Below the pieces are notes generated by a model. The model saw only the letters and a program-made list of their open reading frames with translations, did no database searches and was not told the DNA's origin. From contig JALOBX010000002.1 of NCBI GenBank assembly GCA_023228065.1, positions 124,001 through 188,000 of the forward strand: a stretch of 64,000 bases of DNA, given 5' to 3'. The position numbers and the translations under genes are program-made. Positions 50,962 through 59,995 of this stretch are shown one piece after another (the stretch's first letter is position 1; every line of letters starts with the position of its first letter). The stretch comes from Candidatus Pacearchaeota archaeon (GTDB lineage Archaea; Nanoarchaeota; Nanoarchaeia; Pacearchaeales; GW2011-AR1).

Positions 50962-51309
50962 CTACCATGCCAAAAGATATATAATACCAGAAGTTATTAC
51001 ACCAACCATTATACCAACACAAATCTTTTTAAAAATATTATACATGTTTTCTTTTTTTATTTTTAGAGTTTCTTGTAATTTTGAATTAATATATAAACTT
51101 CTTACAACTGGTATTGTTTCTTCCTGTTTATCATTTAACTCAATTATTTTTATTTTCGATCTCTCAATATCAATTGACATACAATCCATTTTATTGTTTA
51201 TATCCTTGATATTTTCTTTTATTTCTTTAAAATCATCTCTTATTATTTTTCTATCTTCTTTAATAAAATCAACAAGTTCTTTATAAGAATCCATAGTGTC
51301 ATTCTCCAT
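50962..51309 (-). CDS. Small coiled-coil protein with C-terminal transmembrane helix (XhlA-like layout)
   Basis: This is a 115-residue protein. Residues 1-90 are charged and helical (FIKEDRKIIRDDFKEIKENI), followed by one C-terminal membrane helix (ICVGIMVGVITSGIIYLLAW). The layout is like XhlA/hemolysin-type lysis partners, but it sits in a tail-protein region, so a virion membrane-contact role is also possible. A CTATTTAT octamer stands 28 bases before the start. Confidence 0.6.
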   Translation of the reverse strand: MENDTMDSYKELVDFIKEDRKIIRDDFKEIKENIKDINNKMDCMSIDIERSKIKIIELNDKQEETIPVVRSLYINSKLQETLKIKKENMYNIFKKICVGIMVGVITSGIIYLLAW

Positions 51310-51336
51310 ACTACATTATTAATGACATATCCTAAA

Positions 51337-51344
51337 ATAAATAG
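51337..51344 (-). promoter_or_regulatory. CTATTTAT octamer upstream of the 115-residue gene
   Basis: The coding strand reads TTAACTATTTATTTTAGG, 28 bases before the start at 51309, in a gap with no gene. It is one of the conserved octamers and is spaced almost identically to the copy before 53375. Confidence 0.45.
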
Positions 51345-51364
51345 TTAAAGTTAATATGTTTATT

Positions 51365-52450
51365 TTAATAATCTAAACGAACTCTTAAATTTAATTCTGT
51401 TGTCGGATCTTTCTTTAAAGGTTCTGACAATTTTGCTACTGCTAAAAGTTCATTTTGAGCAGAATATAATCCTACTGTTGTAATATATGATACAGGAGCA
51501 TCTCTTGAAATATTTTTAACCACCATTTTACTACCAGAAATATATGTAGGATTAGATGAATAGTTAAACTCATTTGATCTCAATCTACAAAAATAAATCG
51601 TAGAATTTAATTCAGTTGTATTATTAAAAGAAATATTATAAACTCTATGTAAAAATGCATCGCAATTAGATTCTATTGATCTAGTAGTAAAATAACCAAG
51701 AACAGAATCAGTTGTATCCGCACTCATTGAACAAGGACAATATCCAGTATCAATAAATCCATCACCAGCAACATTCATAAAAATAGAAGATGTCAAAAGA
51801 ACAACTCCTGCTTGATAAAATACAAAACCACACTCTCTATCTGTATCAGTAGAATATTTTGATCCAGTTACATAAAGCAGTCCAAACTCTCCAGCAGGAG
51901 AATTTGTTCTATAGTTTGTATATCCATTTTTATCTGTAATATATGCTAAATCTGATGTTCCACTAAAAAATGGATCGTCATGATCATCTCTAACACCTAA
52001 TATTACTGAAACTGTCCCCTTCTTAATTTCATCTTTATAAAGCAATCTTGAAAAATTTAATGCATAGAAATCACGCATTAATAACGCAGATGAAGGATCT
52101 GTGAAATTACCACTTGCTTCAAATTCACAAATATCCCCATCAGAATCATATCCAGCAAGCAACTGAGCATATTCATTATAAATGTTTGTTTTCTTTGTAT
52201 TAAATGTATCAGCAGTGTTAACATAAATAGAATTTACTGAATGCCCTACGGTCAAATCAAATAAATTATTTGCTGATGAACTCAAATATGGATAATCAAA
52301 TACAGTTTTGAACATACCATGAGAATATGTTTTTACACTATCTGTATATGTTCCTGACACTAATGTTCCAGTTACAGGAATTGATTCATGCAATAAAGTT
52401 GTACTTTTTGCAATATCATCATTAACAAAAGATTTAAAAGTTGTTGCCAT
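51365..52450 (-). CDS. Virion structural protein, paralogue of the 388-residue protein
   Basis: This is a 361-residue beta-rich protein with strings of Ser, Thr, Tyr and Asp. The end 'AQNELLAVAKLSEPLKKDPT' then 'TELNLRVRLDY' matches its paralogue. AAGGAG lies 9 bases before the ATG. It probably derives from gene duplication and may form hetero-oligomers in a tail appendage. I do not recognise a named family. Confidence 0.6.
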   Translation of the reverse strand: MATTFKSFVNDDIAKSTTLLHESIPVTGTLVSGTYTDSVKTYSHGMFKTVFDYPYLSSSANNLFDLTVGHSVNSIYVNTADTFNTKKTNIYNEYAQLLAGYDSDGDICEFEASGNFTDPSSALLMRDFYALNFSRLLYKDEIKKGTVSVILGVRDDHDDPFFSGTSDLAYITDKNGYTNYRTNSPAGEFGLLYVTGSKYSTDTDRECGFVFYQAGVVLLTSSIFMNVAGDGFIDTGYCPCSMSADTTDSVLGYFTTRSIESNCDAFLHRVYNISFNNTTELNSTIYFCRLRSNEFNYSSNPTYISGSKMVVKNISRDAPVSYITTVGLYSAQNELLAVAKLSEPLKKDPTTELNLRVRLDY

Positions 52451-52469
52451 CTCTGCTCCTTACTTAATA

Positions 52470-53375
52470 TTAAACTATTTTCATAAAATAAACTGGTACA
52501 TCAGTTGAATATCCTGTTGTTCCGCCTGTTATCCGAACCGTAGTAGGAATTACATATACTGTAGATCCTTCAAACGTGATTTGATATCCTAAAGTCGTAA
52601 ACAAATAATCTGAATTTGTTAAATCTAAAGAAGATTTGATTGTAAATTCTAAAATAGTTCCTCTTGGCCCTGAAATAATCTCTGTGTTTGCTAATAATGC
52701 TGTTTTTGTATTTTTGCTTACAAGTTTTGTATGAACACCTAATGAAAAGAAATATGAAGCTACTTCATCATCATCAATATAAGAATAATCAGCAACTACA
52801 CCATCTTTACTTGCTATAGATCCCAAACGACTATCCATCTCAAGAATATATTGAGTTTCTAACAAATCTGCATCTAATGTATAATCAGGTGGTATTTCTG
52901 TTGTATTTAATCCTTGATCAAGTCTTATATAATTTCCACCAGACTTTAAATCATATCCTACAATACCACCTTTCTTTTCTGTAGCAGTAGAAACACTATC
53001 ATATGTATCTTTATCTACCATAACATAAAAACCGTTTAATCCTGCATTTTTTTCACAACTTCCAGCAAAAATAGTATTAAGTTGAATAACTGGTAAATAC
53101 AAAAGATTTGTTCTTGGTATAGACATTAACTTACTCTTTAAAGAAGACATGTTATTTGTAAAAGCTTCAAATACAGGTGTTTGCAGAATAGATAAATCAT
53201 AATATGCAGATCCACTTGAATTTGTTTTATCATACAAACCATAATTTATTTCATCATCACCTAAAGCAAATTTAGCGATTTTAAAAGAACCATCTCCTTT
53301 CGCAAGTCTCATCCTTCCTGTATCTGTTAATACAGCATCAAGAATAATATCACCACTATTATCTAAAAATCCCAT
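52470..53375 (-). CDS. Conserved virion structural protein
   Basis: This is a 301-residue protein. The start 'MGFLDNSGDIILDAVLTDTG' and then 'RMRLAKGDGSFKIAKFALGD' followed by DEINYG is a pattern I recognise from large T4-like phages, where it is listed as a structural protein near the baseplate. The rest is beta-rich with no motif. It is preceded by a promoter-like octamer and GGAGG, consistent with strong late expression. Confidence 0.7.
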   Translation of the reverse strand: MGFLDNSGDIILDAVLTDTGRMRLAKGDGSFKIAKFALGDDEINYGLYDKTNSSGSAYYDLSILQTPVFEAFTNNMSSLKSKLMSIPRTNLLYLPVIQLNTIFAGSCEKNAGLNGFYVMVDKDTYDSVSTATEKKGGIVGYDLKSGGNYIRLDQGLNTTEIPPDYTLDADLLETQYILEMDSRLGSIASKDGVVADYSYIDDDEVASYFFSLGVHTKLVSKNTKTALLANTEIISGPRGTILEFTIKSSLDLTNSDYLFTTLGYQITFEGSTVYVIPTTVRITGGTTGYSTDVPVYFMKIV

Positions 53376-53403
53376 TAGAAGCCTCCGTTTACAAATTTCT
53401 AAT

Positions 53404-53411
53404 ATAAATAG
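53404..53411 (-). promoter_or_regulatory. CTATTTAT octamer upstream of the 301-residue virion gene
   Basis: The coding strand reads AAGACTATTTATATTAG, 29 bases before the start at 53375, in the only gap of this block. Best candidate for a late-promoter core here, together with copies near 51337, 33221 and 19441. Confidence 0.45.
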
Positions 53412-53430
53412 TCTTTTAAAAATTAATTTG

Positions 53431-56292
53431 TTATTTCTTCAAAGTTTCATTATTAAATGATTTATCAACACCAAAATCAAATTCTAATACTTTCCCTGTT
53501 TTTTTAGATGTAATTCTGATTTTAAAATCTTGCCCAAAAACCGATTTATCTTGCCTACCAAGTTTAACTTCTACTTCATCTTTAACAGTTTCCTTATCAA
53601 CTTCATTAATAAAAGTTTGTTCAAAAGAAGGAACTATTTGTAAATATCTCCTAAAAGATTTAGATAAAACCTTGTTTTTTTCAGAATCAAAATCTACTAC
53701 TTTAATTCTAGGCAAAACTATTCCTTCTTGTTTAAAAATTTCAACTTCATATACTGGAGATGGATTAGAATAATTTTCGTGCTCATCTTTTACTCTAAAA
53801 ATATAATAATATTTTTTATTTGGTTCTATTGTATCTTCTGTTGATACAGAAGAACATTTTGTACCATTTATTATAGAACTTAATGTTATATATTTCTTGT
53901 CAATAAAATCAAAATAACTCTTAGGTTTCTCATCTAATCTAAAGATTTCATATAAAATAGGTATATCGTCACTTGCATAAATTAATTTATCTTCTGTTTT
54001 TCTTTTTTGAGATTTTGCTATCTTTGAAATAAATTCTAAATCTTTAGGATCTGATGTCAAAATAATTGGGTATTGCTCTATTTGCCCAACATTATTAGAT
54101 AAATTGATTAATACTTTATTATCTACTTTTCCATAAGGAACAATTTCAATATTTGGAGAAATAGGAGGAAAATCAAACATATAATTTTCTTCCTCAAAAT
54201 AAGGAACTTCAATTATCCTAAATGCAGGTTTATGCTTTACTAAAACTTTTATATTACTTGTTTCTTCATCGAAAATACTTTTTTCATATGAATATGAAGT
54301 GCCCATTACCATTTGATATGCAAACACTTTATAAGAATATTTTTTTCCATATTTAACTTGTGTATCAATATATTCAAAAACATCCAATTCACTACAATTT
54401 GGAACATAAATATTTTGGTGTTTAACACCATTAACACTCTTTTCAATACGATATAATATTGTTTCCGAATACGCTGTTTTTCCTTCTAACATTTCTCTGA
54501 AAGTTCTATAATATTTTCTGGTGTAATCTTTTAACTTCCCAAAAAAAATCATAGTCATAAAACTTTTATATAAATTAAACTCTTCTCCTCTACCTACCGA
54601 TTCTTTATTTTCTTCTACAGTATTTAAAAATATTCCTTCATCAAACTCAATATTAACATCTAATGAAACATCTCCTGTCGAAATTAAATTATTCATCCAA
54701 GTTTCTAATGAAAAAACTCTATATTTTCCTTTAGAAACAGAAGAAGAAAACTTTTCATTAGTTTCACTGCAAACAATTCCAGTAGAAATATCATACATAT
54801 CTATATCGGGATTAGTCTTATCAATTTGATTGATTAAATAAAAAGACAAAGAATCAGACAGACCAGATTCTTTGAATAAATCAGAAAAAATAGTAGATTT
54901 GTCTGTTGTAAACTTAACTTTCATATTCATTGGAAATAAAGAAGAAAATTCATTTTTTCCAATTAATTTAATTATATTTTTTGAAGAAAATACAATTGTC
55001 TTATACCCATCAGTTATATCAGAATCTTTTACCTTGTTTGAAAAAAGATCACAATATTTCTCTGGTATTTCTTTTTTTTCTTCGTTTGAAAGCAAATAAG
55101 TATAAAAATTTGGTAAAGAATATTCTTCTACTTCTTGACTAGCAATTGCTTTTTCATAACTTTCATGATAATAATTATAACACGTTTCTGCATCTGCTAT
55201 TCTATGAGAATAAGATTCATAACAACTTAAATCATCTGTTGTGTATGGTATTGGGATATTCATAGAATAATTAAAATATTCTTTTTCTCTGGTTAACCAA
55301 AGCATTGTAGCATCTAAAACCCATAACTCTTGACTAAAAATAGATGAATTAACACCTCCTTGTAAAGAATATTTCTCCTTAATAGGTTTTAATAATATTG
55401 CTTCTTCAGTTAAATCTTTATCAATAAGAGAAGTTTGATTAGAATTATTAACTAAACTTTCAGAAACAATCTCATATGGAATATCAAAATATATTTCAAT
55501 CTTTCTTAAAGCATCTAAATCATTGTTTGATGATAAAAGACAATAATCTTTTTCAACTTTTGTCCAATAATATCCAGACAATCTCCTTATATAATCTTTT
55601 ATTTCTTCTTTACCCGTTTGAGAATATACTTCATCTAATTTATCAAAATAATCATATCTCGTTATAAACTTTGACTTATCACAAAAAATAGAATAAGAAG
55701 TCGGTCTTTCCCAACTTTCTTTTTTTTCTATTTTTCCTACAGACATCATTGGTGGAAAAACAGATTTTTTTGCTTCTTTGGCAACTTCCATAAATTGAGT
55801 ATCATCAAACTTTTTAGATTGATCTTCTATAAGTTTATCCATAGAAACAATATTATCATTAACTATTTCTTCTGTATATTGTTGTCCAGTATTAAAAGCA
55901 ACACCTTGCTGAACATTCTGATTTGGCAAACCAGGCACACCATCAAATTTTTGTATCTCTTTACCTGGATTCCAATATTTGTCTGTTTTTACTTCAGAAT
56001 TTGTTAATTTTTCATCTGTTTTCTCAAGAATCTTTAATTCTGCTTTTGCAGTTGCTTTTGCTTTTTCTTGATCATTCTTAATTTTTGATTGTTCCGCTTT
56101 TAATTTTTCTTGATCGTTCTGATTCTTTTTTGTATTTGTATTTGATAAAGGTACATAAGCATCATATTTAACTTTACTAAGTTTATGCGCAATCTTTGCA
56201 TGATCATACATTGCATCTATACTTTTTAATTCTTTTGAACATACTTTACATTTATAAACAGGAAGAGATCCTGGTTTTTTACCTTTATCCAT
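53431..56292 (-). CDS. Large virion protein with an N-terminal C2H2-type zinc finger and an FN3-like part
   Basis: This is a 953-residue protein. The N-terminus is 'YKCKVCSKELKSIDAMYDHA' followed by KIAHKLSKVKYDAY, a Cys2His2 finger with the 'SxxKYxxY' tail typical of zinc fingers in phage homing endonucleases. A Lys/Gln-rich low-complexity linker follows (about 50-130). The rest is a long structural region. Near residue 820, 'TIEPNKKYYYIFRVKDEHEN' followed by YSNPSPVYEVEI looks like a fibronectin type III strand pattern. It shares a TAATG overlap with its upstream neighbour. Probably a tail or adhesion component. Confidence 0.6.
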   Translation of the reverse strand: MDKGKKPGSLPVYKCKVCSKELKSIDAMYDHAKIAHKLSKVKYDAYVPLSNTNTKKNQNDQEKLKAEQSKIKNDQEKAKATAKAELKILEKTDEKLTNSEVKTDKYWNPGKEIQKFDGVPGLPNQNVQQGVAFNTGQQYTEEIVNDNIVSMDKLIEDQSKKFDDTQFMEVAKEAKKSVFPPMMSVGKIEKKESWERPTSYSIFCDKSKFITRYDYFDKLDEVYSQTGKEEIKDYIRRLSGYYWTKVEKDYCLLSSNNDLDALRKIEIYFDIPYEIVSESLVNNSNQTSLIDKDLTEEAILLKPIKEKYSLQGGVNSSIFSQELWVLDATMLWLTREKEYFNYSMNIPIPYTTDDLSCYESYSHRIADAETCYNYYHESYEKAIASQEVEEYSLPNFYTYLLSNEEKKEIPEKYCDLFSNKVKDSDITDGYKTIVFSSKNIIKLIGKNEFSSLFPMNMKVKFTTDKSTIFSDLFKESGLSDSLSFYLINQIDKTNPDIDMYDISTGIVCSETNEKFSSSVSKGKYRVFSLETWMNNLISTGDVSLDVNIEFDEGIFLNTVEENKESVGRGEEFNLYKSFMTMIFFGKLKDYTRKYYRTFREMLEGKTAYSETILYRIEKSVNGVKHQNIYVPNCSELDVFEYIDTQVKYGKKYSYKVFAYQMVMGTSYSYEKSIFDEETSNIKVLVKHKPAFRIIEVPYFEEENYMFDFPPISPNIEIVPYGKVDNKVLINLSNNVGQIEQYPIILTSDPKDLEFISKIAKSQKRKTEDKLIYASDDIPILYEIFRLDEKPKSYFDFIDKKYITLSSIINGTKCSSVSTEDTIEPNKKYYYIFRVKDEHENYSNPSPVYEVEIFKQEGIVLPRIKVVDFDSEKNKVLSKSFRRYLQIVPSFEQTFINEVDKETVKDEVEVKLGRQDKSVFGQDFKIRITSKKTGKVLEFDFGVDKSFNNETLKK

Positions 56293-57251
56293 TATTTATC
56301 CTCTATCTTTTTTTCAATAGAATCATCTAAACTTATTGTAAACACAGAACCTAAATTCGTTGAAGGTCTTAAAGAATCACTTGAATCTTGAAACAATTCA
56401 GGATCTTTAACTTGATCTAATTTTGCAATTATTTCTCCTCCAAGAGATTTATAAGATTCTAAACGCTCAATCGTCAAAGATTCCCAAATAGGTCTTTTCA
56501 TATTTACATTTCCCAACCCATCTTTTTCAAATCCAGATAACATTTTAACATTCATCATGTTTTCTTTCTTTATTGTTGACCCATCTGAAATCAATTCATT
56601 AACTTTTTCTGAACTTTTTTTCTTGTCATCTACTGTTTTATATGTTCCTTTTTTACTCAAAGAAATCCTAGATTTACCGTTTATTCTAAATCTTTTATCT
56701 GGTATTATTTTTTCTGAGAATCTCTTTATATTCTCATCAGAGATAGTACATCCTGTTTCTTTTCTATTATTTCTGTTCATAATTTCTTTAGCAGAATCTA
56801 CGACATCACTTGTTTTAACTGTAGTTTCAGAATCTTCAGCAGACAAAGAGTCTTGTGTATAAATAACATTATCAGATCTAACTGCTTTTGATAATTTTCT
56901 AGTTTTCATTTTTATTGAAAATCCTAAAGATTTGTTAATACAGTCTAATTGCGCTATCACTTCTGTTGAATTTTCTCTCAAAAATTCTTCATTAATACCT
57001 GCTTTTTTCATAATGACTCTTGTGCTAAGTTCATCATTAACCTTTTTATTTTCTATATAAGATTCCTCTTTCTTTATAACACTTTCAGAATTACTACCTG
57101 TTTTAATCCTATCTGGTGTTAAAATTATTTCTGCATTATTATCTGTAATTCCCATTGCCTTAAATAACTTATTTATAGTAGTTTTATCAAAAACTTCTAC
57201 CGAAAGATCTTCGTCTTCGTTTATAGATGAATCTATCTGAGAATAAAACAT
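56292..57251 (-). CDS. Hypothetical protein of the tail-appendage block
   Basis: This is a 319-residue hydrophilic protein, rich in Lys, Ser, Asp and Glu, with few aromatic residues; it looks largely helical or disordered ('KVNDELSTRVIMKKAGINEE', 'RISLSKKGTYKTVDDKKKSS'). No family is recognised. AAGGAG precedes the ATG. It is co-transcribed with large virion proteins on both sides, so a chaperone or minor structural role is the simplest guess. Confidence 0.55.
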   Translation of the reverse strand: MFYSQIDSSINEDEDLSVEVFDKTTINKLFKAMGITDNNAEIILTPDRIKTGSNSESVIKKEESYIENKKVNDELSTRVIMKKAGINEEFLRENSTEVIAQLDCINKSLGFSIKMKTRKLSKAVRSDNVIYTQDSLSAEDSETTVKTSDVVDSAKEIMNRNNRKETGCTISDENIKRFSEKIIPDKRFRINGKSRISLSKKGTYKTVDDKKKSSEKVNELISDGSTIKKENMMNVKMLSGFEKDGLGNVNMKRPIWESLTIERLESYKSLGGEIIAKLDQVKDPELFQDSSDSLRPSTNLGSVFTISLDDSIEKKIEDK

Positions 57252-57260
57252 TAATTCTCC

Positions 57261-59042
57261 TTAAAATATATCATAAATGTTTTCTACATTTTCTTCTAAA
57301 TGATCCAAAACATATACGTCTTTATTAAACCACGCTTCACATCTTATTATACCCTTAAGAATATTTGAAGATTTGTTGTTGCTCATAGGTAAATATTCAC
57401 CTGATCTTTCAGAACTCCCAGAATCATTATTAAATATAGTATTTGTTACATTCATATAAAAATTTCTCATAATATTCAACGTTTTTTCAACACCTTCTAT
57501 ATTTCCAGTTTCAGGATCACTTATCTTTGATAATAAATCAAGTAGATAAGTTTGGTTATGATTAAATGAATTTTCTCCAAATAAACTAAAAATAGTTTGA
57601 AAAAAAGAATTAACATTTACAATCCACGGAGAATCGTGACCATATTTTTCTCTCGCATGTTCTGCAAATATTTTAGTAAAAGAATTAGTGTTTGAATCTA
57701 TATATCCTGATGTTTTTTTTATTTTTATGTCTTTTTCAAATCCCATATCTATATGAGGATTCTGATAACCTTCTTGAATTGATGTAATTGGCATAGAATT
57801 AGCAAACTTATAATATTCTTCAAATTTAGTTAAATCTTTTTGCATAATTTCTATAAATCCATTTATAAATTTAAAAATTGGATCTTCTATAACTAACTTA
57901 ACCCCATATTGATATATACCATTTTTATGATTTTTCATTTCTTTATCTTGTACTTTAAAAATACGAAACCTAGTATCAGATAAAAAACCAACATTAGGAT
58001 TATCTGCTTGATAAATACAACCAAATACTGAATGAACAATCTTTACTTTATTTGTTGTATTATCAGAAGCAGTTATTATTAACGATAAAGGTGATTCGCT
58101 CGTATTTTTACTATTCCAATTTTCTAAATAAGGAGTATCACACTTGTTTAAAGAGTTTTTAACTTCAATTCTTCTTCTAAGAATCTCTATATAATAAATT
58201 TTTGTATTCTCTATTAAAGGTTTTAAAGTACTACCAGAAATTTCAAATAATTTGGGATATGCAGAGTTTTTTTGTAAAATCTGCTGCATATCTAATATAA
58301 AATCAAAAAGTATAAGTTCATTTACGTTTTTCGTTAAAGATATATCAGATGGAACAAAATCAGATTTCCATTTGTTTTTATATTTTTCTATAACTTCTGT
58401 ATTGAAAGAACTAAAAAAATTTGTTTCCAAATTAATAAAATCTTTTGTTAAATTCATTGTATCTAAACTTTTTTCAACTTTTCTATAATCTTCAACACGA
58501 CTATCAACTGGAGTTCCTTTGACGAGAACATCAAAAAAATAAATACTAGAATGAGATATAGGATTGTTAGAATCAAAAGCAAACCCAAATTCTTCTGTCA
58601 TTGCCTTTAAATCAAATCTAACTACATAAAACAATGTAACATTCTGCTTTATACTAGGAACATCAAATTCTTTCAAGAAAGAAGTTCTATATATATTTTT
58701 GCCATCTTTTCTGTCTAAAACAAAATTTAATATATTTGAATTAATATCCAAACTTATAATTTTAATATTTGAATTTTCTTTTTCTAATTTAAGAATCGCA
58801 CTAGGATCTTTTTTAAAAATATCCATCCCATCTGTATATTGATTGAACAATACCAATTTCAAATATTTAAATATCTTTTCATTACCAATAAAATTTGCAA
58901 TTGTATTAGTTGTAAACTGTTCTTCTATTGAAATAAGATATTGAATCTTTGATGTCACACCATCACTATATATCGATACTCTATCAATAGAGACTGATGG
59001 GAAAAATGAATCTATAATTTGTTGCTGTGTCATTTTTTCCAT
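57261..59042 (-). CDS. Large hypothetical virion-region protein
   Basis: The start is set at ATG 59042 (MEKMTQQQIIDSFFPSVS), with GGAG upstream and a TAATG overlap with the previous stop; the longer frame adds two TTG-started residues. About 593 residues, mixed alpha/beta, with a C-terminal region 'GFEKDIKIKKTSGYIDSNTN' and 'HDSPWIVNVNSFFQTIFSLF'. No motif is recognised. The neighbours suggest a structural protein of the tail or baseplate periphery. Confidence 0.55.
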   Translation of the reverse strand: MEKMTQQQIIDSFFPSVSIDRVSIYSDGVTSKIQYLISIEEQFTTNTIANFIGNEKIFKYLKLVLFNQYTDGMDIFKKDPSAILKLEKENSNIKIISLDINSNILNFVLDRKDGKNIYRTSFLKEFDVPSIKQNVTLFYVVRFDLKAMTEEFGFAFDSNNPISHSSIYFFDVLVKGTPVDSRVEDYRKVEKSLDTMNLTKDFINLETNFFSSFNTEVIEKYKNKWKSDFVPSDISLTKNVNELILFDFILDMQQILQKNSAYPKLFEISGSTLKPLIENTKIYYIEILRRRIEVKNSLNKCDTPYLENWNSKNTSESPLSLIITASDNTTNKVKIVHSVFGCIYQADNPNVGFLSDTRFRIFKVQDKEMKNHKNGIYQYGVKLVIEDPIFKFINGFIEIMQKDLTKFEEYYKFANSMPITSIQEGYQNPHIDMGFEKDIKIKKTSGYIDSNTNSFTKIFAEHAREKYGHDSPWIVNVNSFFQTIFSLFGENSFNHNQTYLLDLLSKISDPETGNIEGVEKTLNIMRNFYMNVTNTIFNNDSGSSERSGEYLPMSNNKSSNILKGIIRCEAWFNKDVYVLDHLEENVENIYDIF

Positions 59043-59992
59043 TAACAAACATCTCCAAATGTTTTATCACTTTGAACAACTTTATATTTGTTATTTTGTT
59101 GTTCTTTGATAGTTGATAATAAAATATCCGAATCAACTTCTCTATCTACATACAAATCAAAATAATAATCTATGTTTTCTTCATCTAAATTTTCTTTAAT
59201 AATAAAACTATTTTCTGTATCCTTCTTAAAATATAAAGGAATTAATTCTTCTTTCTCTACATTATTAACTACTGTTAATTCTTTCCTAAAAACTTCTATA
59301 TCAAAATTATCACTATCAAATGAAACATTTTTTTCTTGTATATCTAAAAGAATAAAATCACTTTCTATTTCTAAAAATGTTCCATCCTTATATGTCTTTG
59401 ATCTTGCTGATGAATCATTTGATTCTACATCTAAATCATCAGTCCATATTTCTTTTTCAGATCTTTCTTTTATAGATCCATATCCTTCTTTAACATACGT
59501 TCTATAAATTATATCTTCCATTGTTATCTGAGGTTTCTTTAAACAGAAATTTGTATATTGAGAAGATGTTTGAACTGAACTTATTTTTCCCTTCCTTGCC
59601 AAAACTCTCCATGCAGGATAATACACATTTCCTAAATCTGAACTTCCTAGTGGTTTAGAAAGGAAATCCGTCATTTCTACAGGTATTCTCTTAACTACAT
59701 CATTCAATGTGCTATTACTACTAAGCATTTGTTGTGTAGCTTTTCTTATTCTATCTTCAGAACTTTCAAAATCATATAAAGATTTTATTCTTATAGTTTC
59801 ATCAAAAATTCTATCTTCGATATCATTCTGAAGTTCTACAGAAGAACCAGACAAATATCTAATGTCATAAATTATATCATCATCAAAAAAACTATAATAT
59901 GACGGTTTAAACAACCCTTGAGAAATAAGATGCTTACCATAAGGTGTTAATTGAAAATCAATAACTTCTTCTTTATTATCAAACAAAGGCAT
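59042..59992 (-). CDS. Conserved virion structural protein
   Basis: This is a 316-residue protein. The N-terminus 'MPLFDNKEEVIDFQLTPYGK' with HLISQGLFKPSYYSFFDDDI is a conserved start that I recognise from structural-gene blocks of large T4-like phages. The C-terminal half is acidic. Function is unknown. AGAGG precedes the ATG, which lies just after the end of the 1238-residue gene. Confidence 0.65.
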   Translation of the reverse strand: MPLFDNKEEVIDFQLTPYGKHLISQGLFKPSYYSFFDDDIIYDIRYLSGSSVELQNDIEDRIFDETIRIKSLYDFESSEDRIRKATQQMLSSNSTLNDVVKRIPVEMTDFLSKPLGSSDLGNVYYPAWRVLARKGKISSVQTSSQYTNFCLKKPQITMEDIIYRTYVKEGYGSIKERSEKEIWTDDLDVESNDSSARSKTYKDGTFLEIESDFILLDIQEKNVSFDSDNFDIEVFRKELTVVNNVEKEELIPLYFKKDTENSFIIKENLDEENIDYYFDLYVDREVDSDILLSTIKEQQNNKYKVVQSDKTFGDVC

Positions 59993-59995
59993 ACA

